A DNA stretch of 64,000 bases from Anaeromicrobium sediminis (GTDB lineage Bacteria; Bacillota; Clostridia; Peptostreptococcales; Thermotaleaceae): contig NZ_NIBG01000013.1 of NCBI RefSeq assembly GCF_002270055.1, positions 1-64,000 on the forward strand, read 5' to 3'. The notes below the pieces were generated by a model. The model was not told where the DNA came from, ran no database searches, and saw only the letters and a list, made by a program, of their open reading frames with translations. The stretch's first letter is position 1. Each line of letters starts with the position of its first letter. The position numbers and the translations under genes are program-made. Below, in pieces: positions 16,840-23,098 of the stretch.

Positions 16840-19323
16840 AAATATTTCCTCCTTAAAGTTATTTTTAATTATTGGCTTAAAACCTTTTAACCTAAGTGCA
16901 TTTAAAAGTACAGATACGGAACTAAATGACATTGCTGCCGCTGCAAACATAGGGTTAAGCTTTGGTCCTCCAAATATATAGAACAGTCCAGCAGCTAAAG
17001 GTATCCCTGCTGAATTATAGGCGAATGCCCAGAATAAATTTTGCTTAATATTTTTTATTGTATTTTTACTTAGTTGTATTGCCGTAACCACATCTAAAAG
17101 ATCACTCTTCATGAGAACAATATCTGCCGACTCCATGGCCACATCTGTTCCAGATCCTATGGCAATACCCACATCTGCTTGAGCTAATGCTGGAGCATCA
17201 TTAATACCATCTCCAACCATGGCAACAATATTTCCTGTTTCCTGCAGTTTCTTAACTTCATTTGCTTTATCCTCTGGTAAAACCTCTGCAAGTACAATAT
17301 CAATTCCAACCTGCTTTGCAATTGCTTCTGCAGTTCTTTTATTATCTCCCGTAATCATTGCGACTTTTATGCCCATCTCATGTAATTTTTTAATAGCAAA
17401 GACGCTATTTTCCTTGGTTACATCTGCCACAGCAATTATTCCTGCTAGCTTATTGTCTATTGCCATAAACATAGGGGTTTTACCTTCACTTGCTAATCTA
17501 TCTGATTCTTCCTGTAATGTTATTTCTATATTTCTCTCATTCATTAGTTTTTTATTTCCAAGAAGTATATTTTTTTCATCTAAGGTAACTTCTATTCCGT
17601 GTCCTGGTATGGCACTAAATTTATCTACTTTTGAAAAATTTAATCCCTTTTCTTCTGCGCCCTTAACAATTGCTTCTCCTAGAGGATGTTCTGATCCCTT
17701 TTCTGCACTAGCAGCTAATTGTAATATTTCATCTTTTTCATATCCATTAGTAGTTATTACATCTGTTACCTTTGGTTTTCCCTCTGTAATAGTACCTGTC
17801 TTGTCAAAAACAATTGTCTTTATTTTATGGGCCGTTTCTAAAGGTGCTCCACCTTTAATCAGTACTCCATATTCAGCACCTTTTCCTGTTCCAACCATTA
17901 TTGCAGTAGGTGTAGCCAAACCTAGAGCACATGGACAAGCTATAACTAAAACGGAAATGAAAATTGTTAAGGAAAATATTCCAGATTCTCCTGAAATAAA
18001 CCATCCCAATCCAGCTATAATTGCAATTCCTATTACTATTGGGACAAAATAACCAGAAATAATATCTGCCAACTTAGCAATTGGCGCCTTTGATCCTTGA
18101 GCATCTTCTACTAATTTAATAATCTGCGCTAAAGCAGTATCTTTTCCTACTTTAGTTGCCTTGAATTTTATCAAACCATTTTTGTTAATACTTGCACCCG
18201 TAACACTGGATCCAGGTTCTTTTTCTACAGGCATACTTTCTCCCGTTAACATGGATTCATCTACAGAAGTGTTCCCCTCTATTACAACTCCATCTACAGG
18301 TATTTTTTCACCAGGTTTCACAAGTATAATATCTCCTACTTCCACTTCTTCTATTGGAATAACTATTTCCTTATCATTTTGAATGACAGTAGCAGTTTTT
18401 GGCGCTAATCCCATAAGTTTTTTAATAGCTTCAGAAGTTTTCCCCTTAGAAACAGATTCTAAATATTTCCCTAGTAGAATCAATGTAATAATAACTCCTG
18501 CCGTTTCAAAATATAAATCTTGAGCAAATTCCATTTTCCCTGCTGCTATTTCCTTAACTGCAAATAATCCATATAAAATGGCTGCACTAGTTCCTATTGC
18601 AATAAGGGAATCCATATTAGGATTTCTTCTTATTAAAGATTTAAATCCTACAGTGTAAAACTTATTCCCTGCCATAAGAACAGGTATTGTTAATAACAGC
18701 TGTATTATTGCAAAGTTTAAAGGATTAACTGATGGATCAATTATAGTCGGTAAATATAAACCAAGCATATGGCCCATGGCAATATATAAAAGGGGTATAG
18801 TAAACACTGCAGATACTATAAACTTTTTCCAAAGAGTTTTCATCTCTTTAACTCTTCTCTCTTTTTCCTCATCTACTTGTTTTCCTGCTTCAATTTCTAA
18901 GGGCTTATAACCTGCCTTTTCTATTGCCTGTTTTATTTCTGAGATTCTAGTTGCATTTGCATCATACACTACAGTGGCCTTTTCTGTAGCAAAATTAACA
19001 CTTACATCCTGTGCTCCTTCAAGTTTTTTAATAGATTTTTCTACATTTGCTGCACAGGATGCACAAGTCATACCTGATATGGGTATAGAAACTTCTCTGA
19101 GATTGATCTCTCCCTCTGCACCATACCCAGCATTAGTAATTGCTTTTTTAATATCTTCAATGCTAGTTTTTGTTTCATCAAATTCTACATCAAGTTTCTC
19201 TGTAGCAATGTTAACATTTACTTTAGTAACTCCTTCTACTTTGTTGACACTTCTTTCAACTGCCTTTACACAAGCTGCACATGTCATTCCTAATATATTA
19301 AGGGTTTCTTTTTTTCTCCCCAT
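16630..19323 (-). CDS. copA: Copper-exporting P1B-type ATPase CopA fused in frame to a CopZ-like chaperone
   Basis: The 897-residue product pumps Cu(I) out of the cytoplasm. In order it has two heavy-metal-associated domains (GMTCAACVK at 12-20, and [14 protein letters not shown]), the membrane domain, actuator TGES, the copper-site motif [11 protein letters not shown], the phosphorylation motif [10 protein letters not shown], the SEHPLGEAI signature and [18 protein letters not shown]. CopA proteins of this type end near residue 820. Here the frame continues without a stop through NNFKEEIF into a third complete metal-binding domain ([15 protein letters not shown]). The codons for FKEEIF contain AAGGAGG, a ribosome site placed correctly for Met829, so the linker is a former intergenic gap. 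Expression is probably controlled by the CsoR-type promoter at 19368-19396. Confidence 0.95.
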   Translation of the reverse strand: MGRKKETLNILGMTCAACVKAVERSVNKVEGVTKVNVNIATEKLDVEFDETKTSIEDIKKAITNAGYGAEGEINLREVSIPISGMTCASCAANVEKSIKKLEGAQDVSVNFATEKATVVYDANATRISEIKQAIEKAGYKPLEIEAGKQVDEEKERRVKEMKTLWKKFIVSAVFTIPLLYIAMGHMLGLYLPTIIDPSVNPLNFAIIQLLLTIPVLMAGNKFYTVGFKSLIRRNPNMDSLIAIGTSAAILYGLFAVKEIAAGKMEFAQDLYFETAGVIITLILLGKYLESVSKGKTSEAIKKLMGLAPKTATVIQNDKEIVIPIEEVEVGDIILVKPGEKIPVDGVVIEGNTSVDESMLTGESMPVEKEPGSSVTGASINKNGLIKFKATKVGKDTALAQIIKLVEDAQGSKAPIAKLADIISGYFVPIVIGIAIIAGLGWFISGESGIFSLTIFISVLVIACPCALGLATPTAIMVGTGKGAEYGVLIKGGAPLETAHKIKTIVFDKTGTITEGKPKVTDVITTNGYEKDEILQLAASAEKGSEHPLGEAIVKGAEEKGLNFSKVDKFSAIPGHGIEVTLDEKNILLGNKKLMNERNIEITLQEESDRLASEGKTPMFMAIDNKLAGIIAVADVTKENSVFAIKKLHEMGIKVAMITGDNKRTAEAIAKQVGIDIVLAEVLPEDKANEVKKLQETGNIVAMVGDGINDAPALAQADVGIAIGSGTDVAMESADIVLMKSDLLDVVTAIQLSKNTIKNIKQNLFWAFAYNSAGIPLAAGLFYIFGGPKLNPMFAAAAMSFSSVSVLLNALRLKGFKPIIKNNFKEEIFMKKEILIEGMSCGHCVGHVTKALKAVSGVTDVDVNLTEKKAVVQLSNEVQDEELKGAIEDAGYEVVSVK

Positions 19324-19367
19324 ATTTACACTCCTCTCTTGTATGTCTGTTTCATATCTTTATATAA

Positions 19368-19396
19368 AGTATATACCCCATAGGGGTATGTGTAAA
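19368..19396 (-). promoter_or_regulatory. copA promoter with CsoR-type operator in the spacer
   Basis: On the minus strand, TTTACA (-35, 19396-19391), a 17-bp spacer and TATACT (-10, 19373-19368) form a good sigma-A promoter. The spacer is nearly filled by ATACCCC-ATA-GGGGTAT (19373-19389), the G/C-tract palindrome typical of the copper repressor CsoR. No csoR gene is present in the window. Confidence 0.85.
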
Positions 19397-19459
19397 GTGT
19401 ATTTTTTATTTTTCTTTTAGTTTTATTTCCCATCACACTCCAAACCAACTCACATGCAG

Positions 19460-19625
19460 ATTACAAAACTTATATCAATTCTAGTCATTCCATTTGTTTT
19501 TCAAGTTTCATGAATTTCATACCCATACCCGGTACATCATCTCCATTTTTATATATCCATTCATTCTCATATTTATGTAAACAAAAACTCTTGAATGTAT
19601 TAATTATAGTTTGTAGAAAACTTTA
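19460..19625 (-). pseudogene. Possible remnant of a lost gene (C-terminal codons only)
   Basis: A minus-strand frame from about 19625 to a TGA near 19490 has no start codon with a ribosome site but reads like a protein tail: HKYENEWIYKNGDD followed by VPGMGMKFMKLEKQME. Its upstream end merges with one arm of the terminator hairpin at 19588-19642. I do not know the parent family. It may be chance, since the frame is short. Confidence 0.3.
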
Positions 19626-19642
19626 ATTAATACATTCAAGAG
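19581..19642 (-). terminator. Terminator of the Met-rich gene, 19-bp perfect stem
   Basis: Arms at 19588-19606 and 19624-19642 are perfectly complementary over 19 bp with a 17-nt loop, followed on the minus strand by GTTTTTGT. Confidence 0.85.
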
Positions 19643-19651
19643 CCTTTTATA

Positions 19652-20113
19652 CTATTTAAATCTATACATACTATTCCTATTAGAAGAATCTGAATGACAA
19701 CCTTCAGCTCCACCCATAGAATTATGCATTTGTATCATAGTATCCTTATCTATACTTTCCATCATTCTTGCCATGTCCTCATAACCACCACTTCTCATAA
19801 TATTAATCATATTGTCATAGTCTTTATCTGTCATGTTATTCATAAATTCATCCATGGATTTGTAATCATTATCACTCATATAATCTGCCATATTTCCATA
19901 TCCATTTTCTGACATAATCTCAATCATACCTTCGTAATATTTGTCATTCTTATTGCTTTCTAATTTTTCTTCGTTTTTCCATAGTTTCCTTTCCATATTA
20001 AATTTACTCATTTCCTCACCTTTATTATCTTTAGTGGCAGCGTAACCAAAACCTGTTGCCCCTCCTATAATTAAAATTCCTGACATTAAAAGTATTACAC
20101 TTTTTCTTTTCAT
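19652..20113 (-). CDS. Exported Met-rich protein (153 aa), possible copper-binding
   Basis: The protein has a signal peptide (MKRKSVILLMSGILIIGGATGFGYA) and a mature part with tandem, repeat-like segments around Met: YEGMIEIMSENGYGNMADYM, DYKSMDEFMNNMTDKDYDNM and GGYEDMARMM, then GGAEGCHSDSS. Met pairs spaced in this way are common in extracytoplasmic copper- or silver-binding proteins. The family is not one I can name. The gene lies upstream of copA on the same strand, has its own sigma-54-type promoter (20155-20172) and strong terminator, and its start has AGGAGG. Function in copper buffering is inference from composition and position. Confidence 0.85.
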   Translation of the reverse strand: MKRKSVILLMSGILIIGGATGFGYAATKDNKGEEMSKFNMERKLWKNEEKLESNKNDKYYEGMIEIMSENGYGNMADYMSDNDYKSMDEFMNNMTDKDYDNMINIMRSGGYEDMARMMESIDKDTMIQMHNSMGGAEGCHSDSSNRNSMYRFK

Positions 20114-20154
20114 AATTAAATTCCTCCTAATAATTTTTATACTATATATTTACT

Positions 20155-20172
20155 TCGCAATATTTATGCCAA
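20155..20172 (-). promoter_or_regulatory. Sigma-54 promoter of the Met-rich protein gene
   Basis: The minus strand reads TTGGCAT-AAATA-TTGCGA with correct -24/-12 spacing. The predicted start lies about 32 nt before the ATG. Confidence 0.78.
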
Positions 20173-20237
20173 AGGAAAAAATAAAAACTTGTTGAATAAT
20201 ATACCTTTCACTTTGTATATTTGTGAAAATAATGTAG

Positions 20238-20264
20238 GAAATACTACAGTTCCTGTAGCATTTC
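20238..20264. promoter_or_regulatory. Palindrome upstream of the Met-rich gene promoter
   Basis: Arms GAAATACTACAG and CTGTAGCATTTC (one mismatch) flank a 3-nt centre. It lies about 106 bp upstream of the predicted sigma-54 start, where an activator site would be expected, but its sequence differs from the TGTG-type palindromes. Confidence 0.5.
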
Positions 20265-20301
20265 ATTAAAATCCTATGGAAACTACATGGGCTAATAAAA
20301 A

Positions 20302-20332
20302 TGTCAGGCGCTCCTATTTATTCACCTGACAT
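20302..20332 (-). terminator. Terminator of the small Cys-protein operon
   Basis: TGTCAGGCG / ACCTGACA arms are followed on the minus strand by TTTTTATTAG, downstream of the 43-residue gene. Confidence 0.8.
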
Positions 20333-20358
20333 AATAAAATCATCATATTCTCAAATAA

Positions 20359-20490
20359 CTATTTAGACTTTGTGGATTTAGAACCATTACTTTTTTTATT
20401 TACATCACAGCATTCTAATCTTTCTGATCCAAAGTTCTTCTTATTTGCATCACTTATTTTTTTTATATAATCTTCAAACCACTTTTTCAT
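20359..20490 (-). CDS. LDCC-motif-type putative metal-binding protein (43 aa)
   Basis: The ATG at 20490 has AGGAGGAG upstream. The product MKKWFEDYIKKISDANKKNF continues GSERLECCDVNKK and ends in a Ser/Lys tail. A Trp-Phe-rich amphipathic start and a central Leu-Asp/Glu-Cys-Cys motif match my memory of the small 'LDCC motif putative metal-binding protein' family of Clostridia; here the motif is LECC. It is the last gene of the operon driven from the sigma-54 promoter at 21391-21408. Confidence 0.8.
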   Translation of the reverse strand: MKKWFEDYIKKISDANKKNFGSERLECCDVNKKSNGSKSTKSK

Positions 20491-20534
20491 TTTGTGCTCC
20501 TCCTTTAAATTTTCATTATCAGTTATAGTTACAG

Positions 20535-20768
20535 CTATTCACAATATGGACATGCTCTCCAATTTACATCTATCATTTGTCCACATTTCTCACACTTTCT
20601 TTTTAATTTTTCCTTACAATTTGGACAGTAATTATACTCTTCCTTTAATATAAAACCACAACTATTACAGCTACTTAGGTTTGAATTCACATTACATGAG
20701 CATGAATCCTCACCCTTCACAAAAATACATATGACTATGACAGATATGATTAATATGGCAAGCATCAT
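20535..20768 (-). CDS. Membrane-anchored double zinc-ribbon protein (77 aa)
   Basis: One N-terminal membrane segment (about residues 3-17) is followed by CSCNVNSNLSSCNSCG and then two CxxC pairs of zinc-ribbon type: CPNCKEKLKRKCEKCG and CPYC. Such ribbons bind Zn or another thiophilic metal; no enzymatic domain is present. The ATG overlaps the stop of the preceding gene, which shows tight coupling. It is part of the five-gene small-protein operon (31, 36, 97, 77 and 43 residues). Confidence 0.85.
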   Translation of the reverse strand: MMLAILIISVIVICIFVKGEDSCSCNVNSNLSSCNSCGFILKEEYNYCPNCKEKLKRKCEKCGQMIDVNWRACPYCE

Positions 20769-21058
20769 GGTTTCTTCCCATCCCTTTCTAATTCAGAACC
20801 ACAATAAGGACATGTTTTCCATTTTTCCTCTAGTTTAGCTTTGCAAAAACAGCAACTTTCATGTGCTCTCTTACGCTTATTTATCCATAATATTGTTAAA
20901 ACTAGGAGTGCTATGGCCATATAAATTCCTAACAATTTCAGTCCATCTACACCTGTTCCACATGTGCTACCTCCATATATAAAGTGATGTTTGTTATTTT
21001 GAAAAAACATAAGTAGTAAAAGAACGAGAATTAATATTCCTGCCATTATTTTTTTCAT
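20765..21058 (-). CDS. Two-segment membrane protein with zinc-ribbon tail (97 aa)
   Basis: Starting at the ATG at 21058 (AGGAAGGGAAG upstream), the protein has membrane segments at about 4-20 and 44-62, an extracytoplasmic loop with GGSTCGTGVDG, and a cytoplasmic tail with CCFCKAKLEEKWKTCPYCG that forms a CxxC...CxxC zinc-ribbon. It resembles the downstream 77-residue protein in its tail, and their stop and start codons overlap. A longer frame starting upstream would pass through a TGTG-type palindrome and lacks a ribosome site. Confidence 0.83.
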   Translation of the reverse strand: MKKIMAGILILVLLLLMFFQNNKHHFIYGGSTCGTGVDGLKLLGIYMAIALLVLTILWINKRKRAHESCCFCKAKLEEKWKTCPYCGSELERDGKKP

Positions 21059-21080
21059 CACGTGGCTTCCCTTCCTCATT

Positions 21081-21096
21081 TGTGTCTTTTCACACA
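21081..21096. promoter_or_regulatory. Candidate enhancer-binding site C, inside the Cys-protein operon
   Basis: The minus strand reads TGTGTGAAAAGACACA, identical to site A (15722-15737) at 14 of 16 positions. It lies between the 36- and 97-residue genes, about 300 bp downstream of the nearest sigma-54 promoter, which is an unusual but not impossible place for an enhancer. Confidence 0.45.
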
Positions 21097-21099
21097 CGC

Positions 21100-21210
21100 T
21101 TAATTATTTTTTCTATTATTGCTATGGCCTCCACAGCATCCTCCACCTTTAAACATACGATATACTATAAATCCAAATAGGATAATATACAGTATTTTAT
21201 AGATTATCAT
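21100..21210 (-). CDS. Small CC-motif membrane protein (36 aa)
   Basis: From an ATG at 21210 (AAGGGAG upstream) the product is one membrane segment (MIIYKILYIILFGFIVYRMF) followed by KGGGCCGGHSNNRKNN. An ATG seven codons earlier has no ribosome site. The GGGCCGGH tail mirrors the MGCCGGG head of the 35-residue protein at 15502, although the order of head and membrane segment is reversed. It is the second gene of the sigma-54-driven operon. Confidence 0.75.
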   Translation of the reverse strand: MIIYKILYIILFGFIVYRMFKGGGCCGGHSNNRKNN

Positions 21211-21244
21211 TATATACACAGCTCCCTTCATACTTAAATTTTGT

Positions 21245-21340
21245 TTATAATAACTTATATATATTGTAAATACTTACACTTACGCCTATAGTTATAAAGA
21301 AAATGGCTGATGCAACAACAATATGTTTAAACTTATCCAT
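21245..21340 (-). CDS. Small single-pass membrane protein (31 aa)
   Basis: The ATG at 21340 has GGGAGAGG upstream and sits about 40 nt downstream of the predicted sigma-54 start. The product MDKFKHIVVASAIFFITIGV continues SVSIYNIYKLL. It is a short basic head plus one membrane helix, without cysteine. No family is recognised. Confidence 0.7.
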   Translation of the reverse strand: MDKFKHIVVASAIFFITIGVSVSIYNIYKLL

Positions 21341-21390
21341 AGTGTATCCTCTCCCTTAAAGAGTTTGTATTTGTAATCATTCTGTATTTA

Positions 21391-21408
21391 ATGCAAAAAT
21401 AATGCCAA
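21391..21408 (-). promoter_or_regulatory. Sigma-54 promoter of the small Cys-protein operon
   Basis: The minus strand reads TTGGCAT-TATTT-TTGCAT, a full match to the -24/-12 consensus. It faces the five-gene unit 31-36-97-77-43 aa. Confidence 0.88.
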
Positions 21409-21442
21409 CTTTAATAATAGAATTTTATTTTTTTATATGGAC

Positions 21443-21458
21443 TGGCATCATTATTGCG
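21443..21458 (+). promoter_or_regulatory. Sigma-54 promoter of the RseC-like gene
   Basis: The plus strand reads CTGGCAT-CATTA-TTGCGT with exact spacing, about 33 bp from and divergent to the minus-strand sigma-54 promoter. The predicted start leaves a leader of about 20 nt carrying the ribosome site. Confidence 0.75.
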
Positions 21459-21488
21459 TATAAACTTAAATAGGAAGGAGTGATTTTT

Positions 21489-21914
21489 ATGGAAACAATA
21501 GGTAGAGTTGTAAGCACAAATAATGAATTTGCTAAAATTGAAGTAATGAGGACAAGTGCTTGTGGAGAAAAATGTAGCAGTTGTGGCGGAGGATGCAGCA
21601 AGACAGGCATGTATATAGATGTGAAAAATACTTTAAATGCAAAATCTAGTCAATTCATAAAGGTTGAAATAGAAACAAAAACTATAATGAAAGCAGGTTT
21701 TTTAGTATATATATTACCCCTTTTCATGCTAATCATAGGCGCCGTATCAGGTTATTATATCCATGGCCTATTTAATATGACTTTTCCTTCAGATCTCTTT
21801 AGTTTGTTATTAGGAGTACTTTTTCTAGGATTATCCTATGGCATAGTTAGAATATTTGATCGAAATTATAACTCTAAAGGAAAAATACAATATAAAATGA
21901 CTAAAATACTTTAA
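21489..21914 (+). CDS. RseC/SoxR-reducing-system family membrane protein
   Basis: The 141-residue protein has an N-terminal soluble part with the Cys cluster ACGEKCSSCGGGCSKTG (about residues 24-40), then two membrane segments (about 69-90 and 99-120) and a short basic tail. The order (METIGRVV start, conserved Cys motif, two helices) is that of the RseC family, which acts with Rnf-type complexes in reducing SoxR or in electron-transfer complex maturation. The ATG at 21489 has GGAAGGAG; a GTG three codons earlier is rejected. It is a single-gene unit with a sigma-54-type promoter and its own terminator. No rnf genes are in the window. Confidence 0.9.
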   Translation: METIGRVVSTNNEFAKIEVMRTSACGEKCSSCGGGCSKTGMYIDVKNTLNAKSSQFIKVEIETKTIMKAGFLVYILPLFMLIIGAVSGYYIHGLFNMTFPSDLFSLLLGVLFLGLSYGIVRIFDRNYNSKGKIQYKMTKIL

Positions 21915-21941
21915 ATGTTCCATATAAAGTAAACTATAATC

Positions 21942-22006
21942 AAAAAAATTAAGGGTATTGCAGAATCATCTTTTAAATTTCGAATTCTGCATACCCTCAA
22001 TTTTTT
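21942..22006 (+). terminator. Bidirectional terminator between RseC-like and PG-binding genes
   Basis: Arms around AAGGGTATTGCAGAATC and GAATTCTGCATACCCT with A and T tracts on either side serve the two convergent genes. Confidence 0.75.
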
Positions 22007-22063
22007 AATAAAGTTCTAATCAACTATTTTTATAGATTTTTCAATCCTTGTACTATTCTTTCA

Positions 22064-22816
22064 TTATTTATTTAAAAATTCTCTAGCAATTCTAACGGCA
22101 TTTTGATGTTTAGGCTCAACCCTATTACTTTTATGGGTCTTACTTAGTAAGAAATGAACATCAAAATGTCCATCCATATTATTGCCATTTATAAAATCTG
22201 AACCATGGGGCATACCTGCCATTGACCCTGGAATTTTCAGACCAGCAACTTCTACAACAATAGGTCTCCTTTTCCATGACCACTGATTATTGTATAGTGA
22301 CTTCATAATTGCCGTATCCTCCTTTGTTAATGTTTCTGAATCTGCATGGTTAGTTCCATAAGTTCTTTTTATATTAAACTGTTTACCTGTTTGAACATCT
22401 GTAACTTTAACAACAGTCCCTCGAGGTATAATATCTTTTATTTTTCCAAACCAAGTCCATTCAGAAACTGGTGAACGACTTGCTCCTCGTGATACTTGAA
22501 TAGATTTATTTTTTTTACTATTTAGCAAATTTAATGTTGCTGCCCCTACAACTCCATCAGCCGAAAGATTGTTCTCCCTTTGAAACTTCTGAACTGACGT
22601 CTTTGTTATATTCCCAAAGTATCCTGTTGCTTTACCATTAAAATAGCCTAATTCTCTCAATTTGTTTTGAATTGTTACAACAGATTGACCCCTTGCTCCT
22701 TTTTTCAGTATCTGGGTTGTATTATTAGTAGAGTGTGCATAGGCACTCATTCCTATAATAGGTTGTATCAATAAACTTAAACTTATAATCCCAGCAATTA
22801 TTTTTTTATTAATCAT
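22064..22816 (-). CDS. Exported peptidoglycan-binding-domain protein (250 aa)
   Basis: The protein has a signal peptide (to about residue 27), a PG_binding_1 domain (about 38-97: LKKGARGQSVVTIQNKLREL through ADGVVGAATLNLLN), a Ser-rich linker, and a C-terminal domain with RGTVVKVTDVQTGKQFNIKR, GSMAGMPHGSDF and HFDVHFLLSKTHKSNRV. The His residues in MPHG and HFDVHF suggest a metal site, but I cannot name the C-terminal family. It probably acts in the cell wall or spore cortex. The gene stands alone, convergent with the RseC-like gene and 25 bp downstream of a Spo0E-like gene. Confidence 0.87.
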   Translation of the reverse strand: MINKKIIAGIISLSLLIQPIIGMSAYAHSTNNTTQILKKGARGQSVVTIQNKLRELGYFNGKATGYFGNITKTSVQKFQRENNLSADGVVGAATLNLLNSKKNKSIQVSRGASRSPVSEWTWFGKIKDIIPRGTVVKVTDVQTGKQFNIKRTYGTNHADSETLTKEDTAIMKSLYNNQWSWKRRPIVVEVAGLKIPGSMAGMPHGSDFINGNNMDGHFDVHFLLSKTHKSNRVEPKHQNAVRIAREFLNK

Positions 22817-22841
22817 TTGTTCCTCCTCATATTTTCACTTG

Positions 22842-23012
22842 TTAATAATTCTTTTCTCTATAATACTTTACAATCAATATATCTAATCCTTCACTTAACT
22901 TTATTGTTTTTTCATCTACTATCCTATTGTTTAATATTAATCTATCTTCCAGTTGTTTTCTAAGAGCATTGATTTGTTTAAGAAGGTTATAATTCAGTAC
23001 CTTTTCCCCCAT
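22842..23012 (-). CDS. Spo0E-like aspartyl-phosphate phosphatase (56 aa)
   Basis: The ATG at 23012 is preceded by AAAGGAGTG. The 56-residue product is two predicted helices with the signature region KLSEGLDILIVKYY, the S-x-x-x-D motif (SQELD-like) that defines Spo0E-family phosphatases acting on phospho-Spo0A. Length and helix order fit the family. It lies directly downstream of the spermidine-synthase-like gene, and its ribosome site overlaps the end of an alternative frame of that gene, so the two are likely cotranscribed from the sigma-54-type promoter at 25300. This would link sporulation timing to that promoter (inference). Confidence 0.85.
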   Translation of the reverse strand: MGEKVLNYNLLKQINALRKQLEDRLILNNRIVDEKTIKLSEGLDILIVKYYREKNY

Positions 23013-23098
23013 TTCTTCACTCCTTTATCCTGAGGCCTTCTTTCCTAATGGATTTATCATATACAATAACAGGTATATGATTGCACCCATATAAATTG

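Noticed and set aside
17219-18052. A 277-codon plus-strand frame antisense to copA
   Set aside because: A shadow of the strongly biased copA codons, with no ribosome site or protein-like features.
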